IMG/VR virus record: IMGVR_UViG_3300046642_000884
Coordinates: 120,966 to 184,965 of that record
Length of the DNA: 64,000 nt
DNA from: a virus
Reading direction: 5' to 3' (one strand)
Below the pieces are notes generated by a model. That model saw only the letters and a program-made list of their open reading frames with translations. It searched no databases and had not been told where the DNA came from. The position numbers and the translations under genes were made by a program. Each line of letters begins with the position of its first letter. Positions within the stretch are counted from its first letter, which is position 1. Below, one piece after another: positions 38,483 through 46,285 of the stretch.

Positions 38483-39847
38483 TCAAGGACTATAGACAAA
38501 ATCTTTGGAACCCAAATTCAAATGGGAGTGGCTTTTAGACGATCCATGAGGAACATAGACCTCTGGTTTAAACTTCGTCTTAAACTCCTTCAAATCACTT
38601 ACAACTCTATTTATAGCAGTTTCCCATTGACCAGGATAATCCTGACGAACCAATTTCAGCGAGGGATACCACGGAGTTGTTAATTTCCCATCACGGCCAT
38701 AGGGCCAGTAGTTGGCATGATTTAACAAGCCCCATACTGGAATGTCTAGGGCTCCAGCCAGATGAAGCGGAGCAGTATCTACTGTGATAACAAGGTCAAG
38801 TTGTTGAACTGCCGAGATTGTAGCGTTCCAACCCTCTTTTTTTATCCTCGGAGCCAGATCAAAAAGGATTGGCGTCATTCCCAGCCGTTCAATATCCTTC
38901 TGGGCCTCGTCCATTTGTAGCGAAAAGAATGTAATATCAGGATCGGTCAAGATGGGAGCCATAGTTTCGAGCGGAAACGATCGCCAATGGTTCATAAGAA
39001 AATCAGGATTGCCGGCCCAACAAATCCCAACCTTAGGAGTCGAACGGGTTGTCTTTAACTTAAAGCTTCTTACGTGCTTGGCATAATCCTTCAGGAAACC
39101 AGGATCAGGAGGAATATTGTCGGGAGTTGTGTTAAATATCCCTAACAATGACATCATATAAATGCCATAGTCGGCCTCAGGATACAACACTCCGAACGGG
39201 ACAAACTCATCAATAACACCACGACGTTTATATTCCCAAAATAACGGAAGGTTCCAGTGTTGGGTTAGAAAAAGAATCTTAGAGGATGGCCATTTCTCCT
39301 TAATCAGAGGTAAGAAACGAGAGACCATTATACAGTCGCCTACCCCTTGTTCTGCTCGAATTAATAGTGTTTTATCAGTAAGGTCTTCGCCATGCCATCT
39401 AGGGAAGTTAAAACCTTCATAGTCGTGTGAGGCGTAACGAAAGCGGACATCAAACTCCTCTAAACCTCTTTTCCAATCACCTCGATCAAGATGATTCATC
39501 ATAAGATTCCAGGCATAGTCGGCTTTGTCGGGATTAAGTTTTTGGGCAAGACGGTATTCCTGCTCTGCTTCATCGAACTTGTTCATCGAATTATACAGCA
39601 AACCAAGGTTACAATGAGCCGCCATATTATTGTTATTGGCGGCAACTGCGGCGAGCGAATATTCTAACGACTGGTCAATGTCCTTGACATTCCAGTAAAC
39701 TGCTCCAAGATTACCAAGGATGCGATCGTGCCCAGGACAGAGCACGAGTGCCTGCTTAAAACAACATTCAGCCGCAAGGAACTTGCGGTCGTTCATACAG
39801 GCATAGGCAAAATCATTTAATTTTTCAGCAATATCATTATCAAACAT
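38483..39847 (-). CDS. TPR-repeat glycosyltransferase (GT9-like), 454 residues
   Basis: Residues 1-135 contain three to four TPR units (ALVLCPGHDRILGNLGAVYWNVKD; AAHCNLGLLYNSMNKFDEAEQEYRLAQKLNPDKADYAWNL). A GT-B-type domain follows, with TLLIRAEQGVGDCIMVSRFLPLIKEKWP, KVGICWAGNPDF.MNHWRSFPLETMAPIL and TVDTAPLHLAGALDIPVWGLL, the donor-site signature. SPWYPSLKLVRQ..PGQW ends the domain. Such TPR-GT9 proteins occur in alphaproteobacteria and their phages and are thought to glycosylate surface or structural proteins. It lies among virion genes, so virion glycosylation is plausible. It is a paralogue of 9702-10661. Confidence 0.88.
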   Translation of the reverse strand: MFDNDIAEKLNDFAYACMNDRKFLAAECCFKQALVLCPGHDRILGNLGAVYWNVKDIDQSLEYSLAAVAANNNNMAAHCNLGLLYNSMNKFDEAEQEYRLAQKLNPDKADYAWNLMMNHLDRGDWKRGLEEFDVRFRYASHDYEGFNFPRWHGEDLTDKTLLIRAEQGVGDCIMVSRFLPLIKEKWPSSKILFLTQHWNLPLFWEYKRRGVIDEFVPFGVLYPEADYGIYMMSLLGIFNTTPDNIPPDPGFLKDYAKHVRSFKLKTTRSTPKVGICWAGNPDFLMNHWRSFPLETMAPILTDPDITFFSLQMDEAQKDIERLGMTPILFDLAPRIKKEGWNATISAVQQLDLVITVDTAPLHLAGALDIPVWGLLNHANYWPYGRDGKLTTPWYPSLKLVRQDYPGQWETAINRVVSDLKEFKTKFKPEVYVPHGSSKSHSHLNLGSKDFVYSP

Positions 39848-39856
39848 AAGAACTTG

Positions 39857-40078
39857 TTAGACTTCCAGAGAAACGGTATCTCCTGGAACAAATGCTGCCT
39901 TTGCTTCGGCAACACCAGCACCAACCCAGCGATGAGTATATGAGCCGCCACCATTTGTGGAGACTAATTCTACCTCAAAAGCTGGAACAATTGCTGAAAC
40001 TTGTTCGCCGTTCACTTCAACCAAATGAGAAACTGTGGTCTCATTGGCTCGATGAACTTGAAATTCTAATTGTACCAT
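39857..40078 (-). CDS. Hypothetical protein, 73 residues
   Basis: A small beta-rich protein (MVQLEFQVHRANETTVSHLVEVNGEQVSAIVPAFEVELVS) with two strand pairs and the end GDTVSLEV. It is placed between the zinc-ribbon gene (three bases away) and the TPR-glycosyltransferase. It might be a virion accessory; nothing identifies it. Confidence 0.65.
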   Translation of the reverse strand: MVQLEFQVHRANETTVSHLVEVNGEQVSAIVPAFEVELVSTNGGGSYTHRWVGAGVAEAKAAFVPGDTVSLEV

Positions 40079-40081
40079 TTT

Positions 40082-40318
40082 TTAATCCCTTCCTATTAGC
40101 CTTTTGAGCTTTCTCTTTAACAACCACCATGGATTGGTGCTATAAATCATACCCCGGGGTTCTGTTGGAGGCCTTTCGGCACCACATTTCGGACAATGAT
40201 CTTCGTGATATTTATTATTTATCCATCCTGAGTGGCCACATTGGGGACAAGCTCTTGTTACGGTGGCTTCAACTGTGAAGGTTGGACGAGGCCCCACGCT
40301 TAAATATTCTAGTATCAT
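40082..40318 (-). CDS. Zinc-ribbon protein with basic C-terminus, 78 residues
   Basis: Two CxxC knuckles, CPQCGHSGW and CPKCGAERPP, form a rubredoxin-like zinc ribbon at about residues 24-46. The C-terminus WWLLKRKLKRLIGRD is a basic amphipathic helix that could bind membrane or nucleic acid. Its ATG overlaps the upstream stop. The function is unknown; similar short ribbon proteins are common in large phages. Confidence 0.7.
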   Translation of the reverse strand: MILEYLSVGPRPTFTVEATVTRACPQCGHSGWINNKYHEDHCPKCGAERPPTEPRGMIYSTNPWWLLKRKLKRLIGRD

Positions 40319-40319
40319 A

Positions 40320-40646
40320 TTAATCTATCCCTGTTGTTCCGGCGTCGACCGTGGCCAGTCCTTCCGCTATTCGGTAGGTTGTGGTTCCATCGGTTAAGAC
40401 TACATCATAGACATATTCGCCCGGCACCATAATCGTTGTCGTAAAGTCTTCCAGGCGTAGCGAGAGATTACCGGGACTAAGATTAGTCTCAAAAACCGTC
40501 ATTACTGTATTTGTATAATGGTCACGTTTTATTGCAGCATTGGCCTGAAATCCTGAAACATCCAGAGGTTGGCCGTTTTGATCGGTCAGCGTGATATCTC
40601 GTTGGAAGGTTGCGCCCTGAGCGATTATGATATTGGTGGTCGTCAT
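40320..40646 (-). CDS. Hypothetical virion-type protein, 108 residues
   Basis: The start MTTTNIIIAQGATFQRDITL at 40646 is preferred to one 11 codons upstream, as it lies just after a late promoter. The sequence has the beta-sandwich pattern of phage BppU/DUF-type baseplate or tail N-terminal domains: IIIAQGATFQRDITLTDQNGQPLDVSGF.A.A.IKRDHYTN....F........G.L.L.L......MVPGEYVYDV.LTDG...YRIAEGLATV. This resembles a small neck or head-fibre protein seen in cyanophages. Only about three bases separate +1 and ATG. Confidence 0.7.
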   Translation of the reverse strand: MTTTNIIIAQGATFQRDITLTDQNGQPLDVSGFQANAAIKRDHYTNTVMTVFETNLSPGNLSLRLEDFTTTIMVPGEYVYDVVLTDGTTTYRIAEGLATVDAGTTGID

Positions 40647-40654
40647 TGTTCTAA

Positions 40655-40662
40655 TATTTATA
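40655..40662 (-). promoter_or_regulatory. T4-type late promoter (TATAAATA) of the 108-residue gene
   Basis: An exact TATAAATA on the minus strand, nine bases before the ATG at 40646. The predicted leader is about three bases and no Shine-Dalgarno fits. It faces the divergent plus-strand fibre genes. Confidence 0.7.
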
Positions 40663-40708
40663 TCGAGATAAATAGCCAAGGAATAAATAACAAAAGGAAA
40701 GAATCTAG

Positions 40709-41143
40709 ATGGTTTTCACCCAAAATCCGATAGTAACTCGTGTCAAAACTCCTCAGTTGGGTCTGGCCATACTTGCCAATACCAATACCACCAATTATCT
40801 GACAATGATTACGGCCGGCGCATCCGGCTCAAAAGTGGTTGGAATATTACTGAATAGCACTGATACGGCTGCAAGAAGTATCACCATTGCTGCTAATAAC
40901 GGAGCCACCTCGTTTCCTCTTACAACAATTTCAGTTCCTGCCGGAGCAGGAAACGGCACCGTGAATAGCGTGTCAGTTTTTAACCAAAATGCTCCAGGCG
41001 GCTTGAATGGGCTATTGCCGGTCGATAACGATGGACAACAATATATATTCTTGCCTGGAGCTAACACCCTACAAATGGCCGCAGTTGTTCAGCTAACCAA
41101 CGCCCTAAACGTTTATAGCCTTGTTACCTATGCGGACTTCTAA
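40709..41143 (+). CDS. Putative small virion protein preceding the fibre genes, 144 residues
   Basis: A beta-rich protein with no charged clusters: TQNPIVTRVKTPQLGLAILANTNTTNYLTMITAGASGSKVVGILLNSTDTAARSITIAANN and a closing NGLLPVDNDGQQYIFLPGANTLQMAAVVQL. The pattern matches small structural proteins found next to fibre genes in several phages (a trimmed jelly-roll), recalled only as a pattern. AAAGGAAAG precedes the ATG, and AATAAATA or GATAAATA upstream may be a late promoter. It is the first of three plus-strand late genes. Confidence 0.7.
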   Translation: MVFTQNPIVTRVKTPQLGLAILANTNTTNYLTMITAGASGSKVVGILLNSTDTAARSITIAANNGATSFPLTTISVPAGAGNGTVNSVSVFNQNAPGGLNGLLPVDNDGQQYIFLPGANTLQMAAVVQLTNALNVYSLVTYADF

Positions 41144-41148
41144 AGATA

Positions 41149-43434
41149 ATGTTTCAGACTCCAGGTTCTCGTCCTAAACAAAGATATCCTAATATAAGCG
41201 GGAAGGGAAATCTCCCTGTTGCCAATGCGGTCTCGGTTGGCAATTCGACGGTCAATGTCTCGGTCAATTCAACAAATATATCGGTTGGAGCGAATGTTGA
41301 TATTAACCAAGCAAACATTTCTGTTGGTAATACCACAACTAATGTCTATATAAACTCAACCGCGGTATTTATCGGCAACGCCTCGGTCAACGTTGCGGCA
41401 AACTCAACTGTTTTTTCTGGAACTGCCAACAATGCGCTCAATCTTGGTGGAACTGCGGCTGCTGGTTATCAGACTACGGCTGGACTGGCGGCTAATGTCT
41501 TAGTTCTGACCGCAAATAATGCCAACTTCCTCGGAACTGTAGCGGCTGCTTCCTATCAGCTAAACAGCACTCTGGCTGCAAACGTCCTGACTATGACCTC
41601 AAACAACACAAATTTTGTTGCTTCAGGTCAGACCCTTATTAACTCTACATCATGGCAGATAGGAAACACGATTGCCAATGTCACAATCAATTCAACATCG
41701 ATCTTCATTGGTAATGCGACTATCAACGTTGCTGCAAACTCAACCGTCTTCTCTGGAACAGCTAACAACGCAACCAATCTAGGAGGCACCGCAGCCGCTG
41801 GTTATCAGACTACGGCTGGACTAGCCGCAAATGTTCTCGTCCTCACGGCTAATAACGCCAACTTCCTCGGAACTGTTGCTGCAGCCTCATATCAGCTAAA
41901 CAGCACACTGGCTGCAAACGTCTTAACTATGTCTGCGGCGAACGCGGTTGTTATTAACCAGGGTCAAACAATCGTCAATTCTCAATCCATAACAATTGGT
42001 AATACTATAGCCAATCTATTCATAAATTCAACTGCCATAGAAGTTACAAACGCTACTTCAAAGTTTCATAAAGACCCAGGCGGATTTTCGATAGGCAACT
42101 CAACTGCTAATAATTTTGGTAATTCTATTATAGAGATTTTAGCAAATTCATTAGGTCAGACAGTTTCAACGCCTATCTCTATGTCACTGGGCAATTCTAC
42201 GGCCAACGCCTTCGTGAATTCAATCCAAATATATCTAGTCAATTCTACTACCGGCTCAAACACAACAATTATTCCGGGAGTTATTTCTCTCGGAAACACC
42301 ATTTCTAATATTTCGGTTAATTCAAGTCAGATATTGATTGGTAACGCAACAGTCAACGTTCTAGCAAATTCAACTACCTTCTCTGGAACGGCCAACAACG
42401 CAACCAATCTTGGAGGCACTGCGGCTGCTGGTTATCAGACTACGGCTGGACTGGCTGCGAATGTTCTAGTCCTCACTGCCAATAATGCGAACTTCCTTGG
42501 AGGAACAGCAGCAGCAGGCTATCAGACCACGGCTGGACTAGCTGCTAACGTTTTAGTTCTAACATCAAACAATACAACCTTCCATGTTTCAGGCCAGACA
42601 ACTATTAACTCTACAACGTGGGGTATTGGTAATACCGTAGCTAATGTGTTTGTAAACTCAACAATTATGTTAGTTTCCAACTCGACCGCTCAAACCATTA
42701 TTACTCCTAATACTGTCACACTCGGCAATACAATTGCAAACGTGTCGGCGAATGCGACAATAGTGTTTGTGGGCAATGCGACCTTCAGTGTCACCGTAAA
42801 CTCAACCGCCTTTTCTGGAACTGCTAATAATGCGCTCAATCTTGGCGGAACGGCTGCAGCCGGTTATCAAACAACAGCCGGACTAGCAGCCAACGTTTTA
42901 GTTCTGACCGCAAATAATGCGAACTTCCTTGGAGGAACAGCAGCAGCCTCATATCAGCTAAACAGCACCCTGGCGGCTAATGTCTTGACTATGACCGCGA
43001 ACAACACAAATTTTGTTGCTTCAGGTCAGACACTAATCAATTCAACTTCGTGGCAAATCGGCAATACCACCGTCAATACTACGATAAACTCAATATCATT
43101 AGCATTTAACGGCGTTTCATTATTCTCAACAGTTAACTTCACCACCTCTGGAACTGGTGCCCAGGTTATCGATTCGTTTCTAATCGCCACATTCCGCTCA
43201 GCCGAATATGTTCTCTCGATCAAGGATACTGCCGCCAACAACTATCAGACTTCCCGGATCGAAATGCTTCAGGATGGAACGAATGCAATTCTAACAGAAT
43301 ATGCCCCCCTGATTAGCAACACAGCGATGGGAACATTCACCGCAACAGCTAATTCCACTGCAGCTGCACTAAACTTTACGCCGGTTTCAACTGGAACTAT
43401 AGTAAAAGGCTCCAGGCTTGCCTATACAGTATAA
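41149..43434 (+). CDS. Asn-rich repetitive tail-fibre-like protein, 761 residues
   Basis: The N-terminus (SVGNSTVNVSVNSTNISVGANVDI...) is a ladder of short repeats '.VGN.T.NV..NST..' followed by four to five copies of a longer unit FSGTANNA.NLGGTAAAGYQ, then TTAGLAANVLVLTANNANFLG. The last about 110 residues (AQVIDSFLIATFRSAEYVLSIKD..ANNYQ...AILTEYAPLISNTAMGTFTA) form a non-repeated C-terminal domain shared with the minus-strand gene at 44517. The ladder suggests a beta-solenoid shaft and the end a tip or chaperone-like domain. It begins six bases after the previous gene. Likely role: a receptor-binding or distal fibre part. Confidence 0.8.
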   Translation: MFQTPGSRPKQRYPNISGKGNLPVANAVSVGNSTVNVSVNSTNISVGANVDINQANISVGNTTTNVYINSTAVFIGNASVNVAANSTVFSGTANNALNLGGTAAAGYQTTAGLAANVLVLTANNANFLGTVAAASYQLNSTLAANVLTMTSNNTNFVASGQTLINSTSWQIGNTIANVTINSTSIFIGNATINVAANSTVFSGTANNATNLGGTAAAGYQTTAGLAANVLVLTANNANFLGTVAAASYQLNSTLAANVLTMSAANAVVINQGQTIVNSQSITIGNTIANLFINSTAIEVTNATSKFHKDPGGFSIGNSTANNFGNSIIEILANSLGQTVSTPISMSLGNSTANAFVNSIQIYLVNSTTGSNTTIIPGVISLGNTISNISVNSSQILIGNATVNVLANSTTFSGTANNATNLGGTAAAGYQTTAGLAANVLVLTANNANFLGGTAAAGYQTTAGLAANVLVLTSNNTTFHVSGQTTINSTTWGIGNTVANVFVNSTIMLVSNSTAQTIITPNTVTLGNTIANVSANATIVFVGNATFSVTVNSTAFSGTANNALNLGGTAAAGYQTTAGLAANVLVLTANNANFLGGTAAASYQLNSTLAANVLTMTANNTNFVASGQTLINSTSWQIGNTTVNTTINSISLAFNGVSLFSTVNFTTSGTGAQVIDSFLIATFRSAEYVLSIKDTAANNYQTSRIEMLQDGTNAILTEYAPLISNTAMGTFTATANSTAAALNFTPVSTGTIVKGSRLAYTV
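41410..43020 (+). repeat. Tandem coding repeats of the fibre shaft
   Basis: DNA units of roughly 100 bases encoding ANNA(L/T)NLGGTAAAGYQTTA and LAANVLVLTANNANFLG recur near 41430, 41770, 42390, 42500 and 42830. Within them 20-40 base stretches are almost identical. They are alternated with NSTSWQIGNT... ladder units. Confidence 0.8.
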
Positions 43435-43437
43435 ATA
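43430..43437 (+). promoter_or_regulatory. T4-type late promoter (TATAAATA) of the Gly-rich adhesin gene
   Basis: An exact TATAAATA on the plus strand that includes the stop codon of the upstream fibre gene (43432-43434). It lies 45 bases before the ATG at 43483. Confidence 0.8.
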
Positions 43438-43482
43438 ATAAAAATACTAAATAACTAAACTTGGGGGAAAGGGAACTCAACA

Positions 43483-44508
43483 ATGGCTACACAAGATTTC
43501 AGAGTACGACAAGGACTAGCAGTTAATACTGCGCTCACGGTAAACACCACCTTTGTCGCTAATTCCACAACAATTGCTGTTACTGGAGCGCCAGTTTGGA
43601 TTGGTAATGCCACAGTCAATACTGTTGCAAATTCGCTAGTTATGTCAGTTGCTGACGCTTCATCGAATACTTCGATAAATTCTACAGCATTCGCAATCAA
43701 AGGTGTTGCTCTTACTAGTGGCGGAAGCAACGTTCAAACCTTTTCAGCAAACGGTACTTGGACAAAACCTGCTTCAGGAACTACTGTTGCTATTTACGTT
43801 TGGGGAGCAGGCGGTTCAGGGGGGTGTGCTAATGCCGCACTCGGTGCGGCCGGCGGTGGTGGTGGTGGTGCATATGTATTTGGTTATGCACCACTTTCAG
43901 CGTTTAATTCAACTGAAACTGTAACTGTCGGCATCGGGGGAGTATCCCGTACTGCAGCAGCCGCATCACTTTCTAATACTGGTCTAGTTGGAGGCGATTC
44001 ATCTTTCAATCAAGGAGGCGTTTCTACAATTTGGAAAGCGTTTGGAGGAGGAGGCGGTGGTAACGGCAACACCAGCCAAACAGCCGGCGGAGGCGGAGGC
44101 GGCTGGACTAGCGCAGGAAGTCCCGGCACTCCAGGAACGGGCTTCGCGATGACCGATCCATTTAGTTCTGGTGGTCTTTCCACTGCCAGCACCCCGGGAG
44201 GGCCGTCAGTCTATGGTGGAGGCGGTGGAGCTGGAGCTGGCGGCGGCACTGGCTTGCTAGGCGGCGCCTCATTTATGGGAGGTGGTGGTGGCGGCAATAG
44301 CGTTAGGAACCTTGCAATTGCGCTGGGGGGTGCCTCATCTTTATCTGGTAATACTTTTGGTGGGGGTAATGGTGGTGCTGGTGGCAATTCTACAGTAGCC
44401 GCAACTGGCGGCGTTTTTCCAGGAGGCGGCGGCGGCGCTGCTGCGAATGGGACGTTTGCAGGCTCTGGTGCGGGGGCTAACGGTCAAGTAATTGTCGTAG
44501 TATTCTAA
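43483..44508 (+). CDS. Gly-rich fibre tip / adhesin-like protein, 341 residues
   Basis: Residues 1-80 are fibre-like (QDFRVRQGLAVNTALTVNTTFVANSTTIAVTGA, then IGNATVNTVANSL), with the RQGL..N start typical of T4-like fibres. Residues 85-341 form a Gly-rich domain (TFSANGTWTKPASGTTVAIYVWGAGGSGG, GGGGGAYVFGYAPLSAF...TVTVGIGG, many G5-G6 runs, ending GANGQVIVVVF), comparable to gp38-type adhesins whose glycine runs pack as polyglycine II helices. It probably contacts the host receptor. The same kind of domain forms the head of the giant gene. It ends nine bases from the convergent fibre gene. Confidence 0.8.
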   Translation: MATQDFRVRQGLAVNTALTVNTTFVANSTTIAVTGAPVWIGNATVNTVANSLVMSVADASSNTSINSTAFAIKGVALTSGGSNVQTFSANGTWTKPASGTTVAIYVWGAGGSGGCANAALGAAGGGGGGAYVFGYAPLSAFNSTETVTVGIGGVSRTAAAASLSNTGLVGGDSSFNQGGVSTIWKAFGGGGGGNGNTSQTAGGGGGGWTSAGSPGTPGTGFAMTDPFSSGGLSTASTPGGPSVYGGGGGAGAGGGTGLLGGASFMGGGGGGNSVRNLAIALGGASSLSGNTFGGGNGGAGGNSTVAATGGVFPGGGGGAAANGTFAGSGAGANGQVIVVVF

Positions 44509-44516
44509 TAAAGTGA

Positions 44517-46094
44517 TTAAACCGCTATAAGAATTCTGTTTATTTTCAGAACGGTGCTTGCTGAAGTTGGATTGAAAGTAAGCGCCGCAGCGGTCGCATT
44601 CGCAGAAGCCGTAAAACCTCCCAGATCAGTATTACTTATAAGAGTTCCATAAGAAGTCAGAATTGCATCGCCTCCTGTATGTAACAGAAGTATTTTAGAC
44701 AGCTGATAATTATTCGCATTATTATCTTTGATTGATATCAGATATTCAGCCGCCCGATAGGTAGCTAACGGAAAGGCATCGATCACTTGAGGAACTGCTC
44801 CAGTCGATGAAATTGTTACAGGAGAAATAGCCGAAATTCCAAACGACATCGCCGTGGTATTAACTTGGGTATTGACACCCGGAGAACTAACTGCAATAAT
44901 TGTTGAATTGACTGTGGTATTAGCTATCGTATTACCAATACCCCACGAGGTAGAATTGATATTTGTCTGACCTGAAACATGAAACAATGTATTGTTCGAG
45001 GTCATGGTTAGAACATTTGCCGCCAGTCCAGCAGTTGATAGATAGCTGGAAGGCGGGAGACCTCCAAAGTTGGTGGCATTATTAGCAGTCAGAGTCAGGA
45101 CATTTGCAGCCAGTCCAGCACCTGTTTGATAACCTGCGGCTGCTACACCCCCAAGGAAGTTTGCATTATTGGCTGTTAATAATATAACGTTGGCTGAAAG
45201 TCCAGCAGCCGTCTGATAACCGGAGGCTACGGTGCCCCCCAGATTAAGTGCATTGTTGGCTGTCCCAGAAAAGGCTGAAGAGTTAATAGTTACACCTGTC
45301 CCAGCTCCAATGGCCAGAACTGTGGTTGTCCAGTTATAGGTCAGGTTGGAGCTTCCAGCAAAAGCAGCATTGTTCGAGTACTGAATGGTGGCGTTTGCTC
45401 CACCAGGGGTGCCGCCTCCGCCACCTCCTGTTACCTGAACATTATTAAAAAAGAACCCTGAGGCATTCGCCACCGAAGCTGAAGCCCCACCAAAAATTCC
45501 AGAAGGAGAGACAACAGCCGTCGAATTGACCAGCGAATTGGCCAACGAGTTGCCGATTAACAGTGAGCCTTGCGTGAAGACTGCCTGCGATGTGGCATTA
45601 GCAATAACATCAACCGTTGAATTGCTAAAAGCATTAACAGTTGAGTTGCCAGAAAAGAAGGTGGTAGGAGTTATTGAAGTCTGTCCAGAAGCGTTGGCGA
45701 CCACGATAGATGTTGCAGTTATAGTAAGATTTGCTATAGTATTACCAGCCCAGTAGGATATAGTATTGGCAATAATATTGGCGCCAACTGCAAGAACTGT
45801 GTCATTTACCGCAACGTTTCCAACTTGCAGCCTGAAACCAGTCCCAGTCAGATTTGCGCCAAGTGCAACCGCTGTAGTAGTCCCAACATTACCGCCGCGA
45901 AGCGTCGTTGTAGTAATGGTATTAGCCCCGAAAATACCCGAAACGAATCCGTTTCCGACGGTCATAGCTCCGCCCGCGATAGAATTGGCCGTAACTGTCT
46001 CGTTAGCTAACACCGAAACAAGGTTGTTTGCTAGCGCATACAAATTGCTAAAGTGGTCGGTGCTAATGTTTAGGAAGTTAAGAACCCGGCTCAT
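44517..46094 (-). CDS. Repetitive tail-fibre-like protein, 525 residues, related to 41149-43434
   Basis: N-terminus MSRVLNFLNISTDHFSNLYA, then Asn/Ala/Thr ladders, a central Gly-rich linker (VTGGGGGGTPGGANATIQYSNNAAFAGSSNLTYNW), and the shared units ANNALNLGGTVASGYQTAAG and LSANVILLTANNANFLGG. The C-terminal domain AVPQVIDAFPLATYRAAEYLISIKDNNANNYQ..., AILTSYGTLISNTDLGGFTA matches the plus-strand gene. It is the last gene of the baseplate operon and probably a fibre joined to it. Its start overlaps the 64-residue gene by four bases. Confidence 0.8.
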   Translation of the reverse strand: MSRVLNFLNISTDHFSNLYALANNLVSVLANETVTANSIAGGAMTVGNGFVSGIFGANTITTTTLRGGNVGTTTAVALGANLTGTGFRLQVGNVAVNDTVLAVGANIIANTISYWAGNTIANLTITATSIVVANASGQTSITPTTFFSGNSTVNAFSNSTVDVIANATSQAVFTQGSLLIGNSLANSLVNSTAVVSPSGIFGGASASVANASGFFFNNVQVTGGGGGGTPGGANATIQYSNNAAFAGSSNLTYNWTTTVLAIGAGTGVTINSSAFSGTANNALNLGGTVASGYQTAAGLSANVILLTANNANFLGGVAAAGYQTGAGLAANVLTLTANNATNFGGLPPSSYLSTAGLAANVLTMTSNNTLFHVSGQTNINSTSWGIGNTIANTTVNSTIIAVSSPGVNTQVNTTAMSFGISAISPVTISSTGAVPQVIDAFPLATYRAAEYLISIKDNNANNYQLSKILLLHTGGDAILTSYGTLISNTDLGGFTASANATAAALTFNPTSASTVLKINRILIAV

Positions 46095-46285
46095 GTAACT
46101 TTGCTTTCAAGAAGAGCTAGACGATATTCCAGCATATTTATTCGATCTTGCATCATCTTTAGTACTTTTGCTTTTTGGCGTTCTTCCCTAATCGAAGTCA
46201 TTCGGCTCAGATCAGTATTAATCAGCACGTTTGATTTCTTGTTTTTTGAGAAACCAGCAACATTGGTTTTTACCAGATCGATCAT
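46091..46285 (-). CDS. Small coiled-coil protein, 64 residues
   Basis: Starts MIDLVKTNVAGFSKNKKSNV, and the second half, IREERQKAKVLKMMQDRINMLEYRLALLESKV, is a leucine-rich helix with heptad spacing. It overlaps the genes on each side (TAATG and ATGA). In T4-like phages such short helical proteins next to fibre genes can be attachment or assembly factors; here that is inferred from position only. Confidence 0.75.
   Translation of the reverse strand: MIDLVKTNVAGFSKNKKSNVLINTDLSRMTSIREERQKAKVLKMMQDRINMLEYRLALLESKVT

Noticed and set aside
41149-46094. A diversity-generating retroelement acting on the fibre genes
   Set aside because: No reverse transcriptase, accessory protein or template/variable repeat pair with adenine-specific changes is visible in the window.
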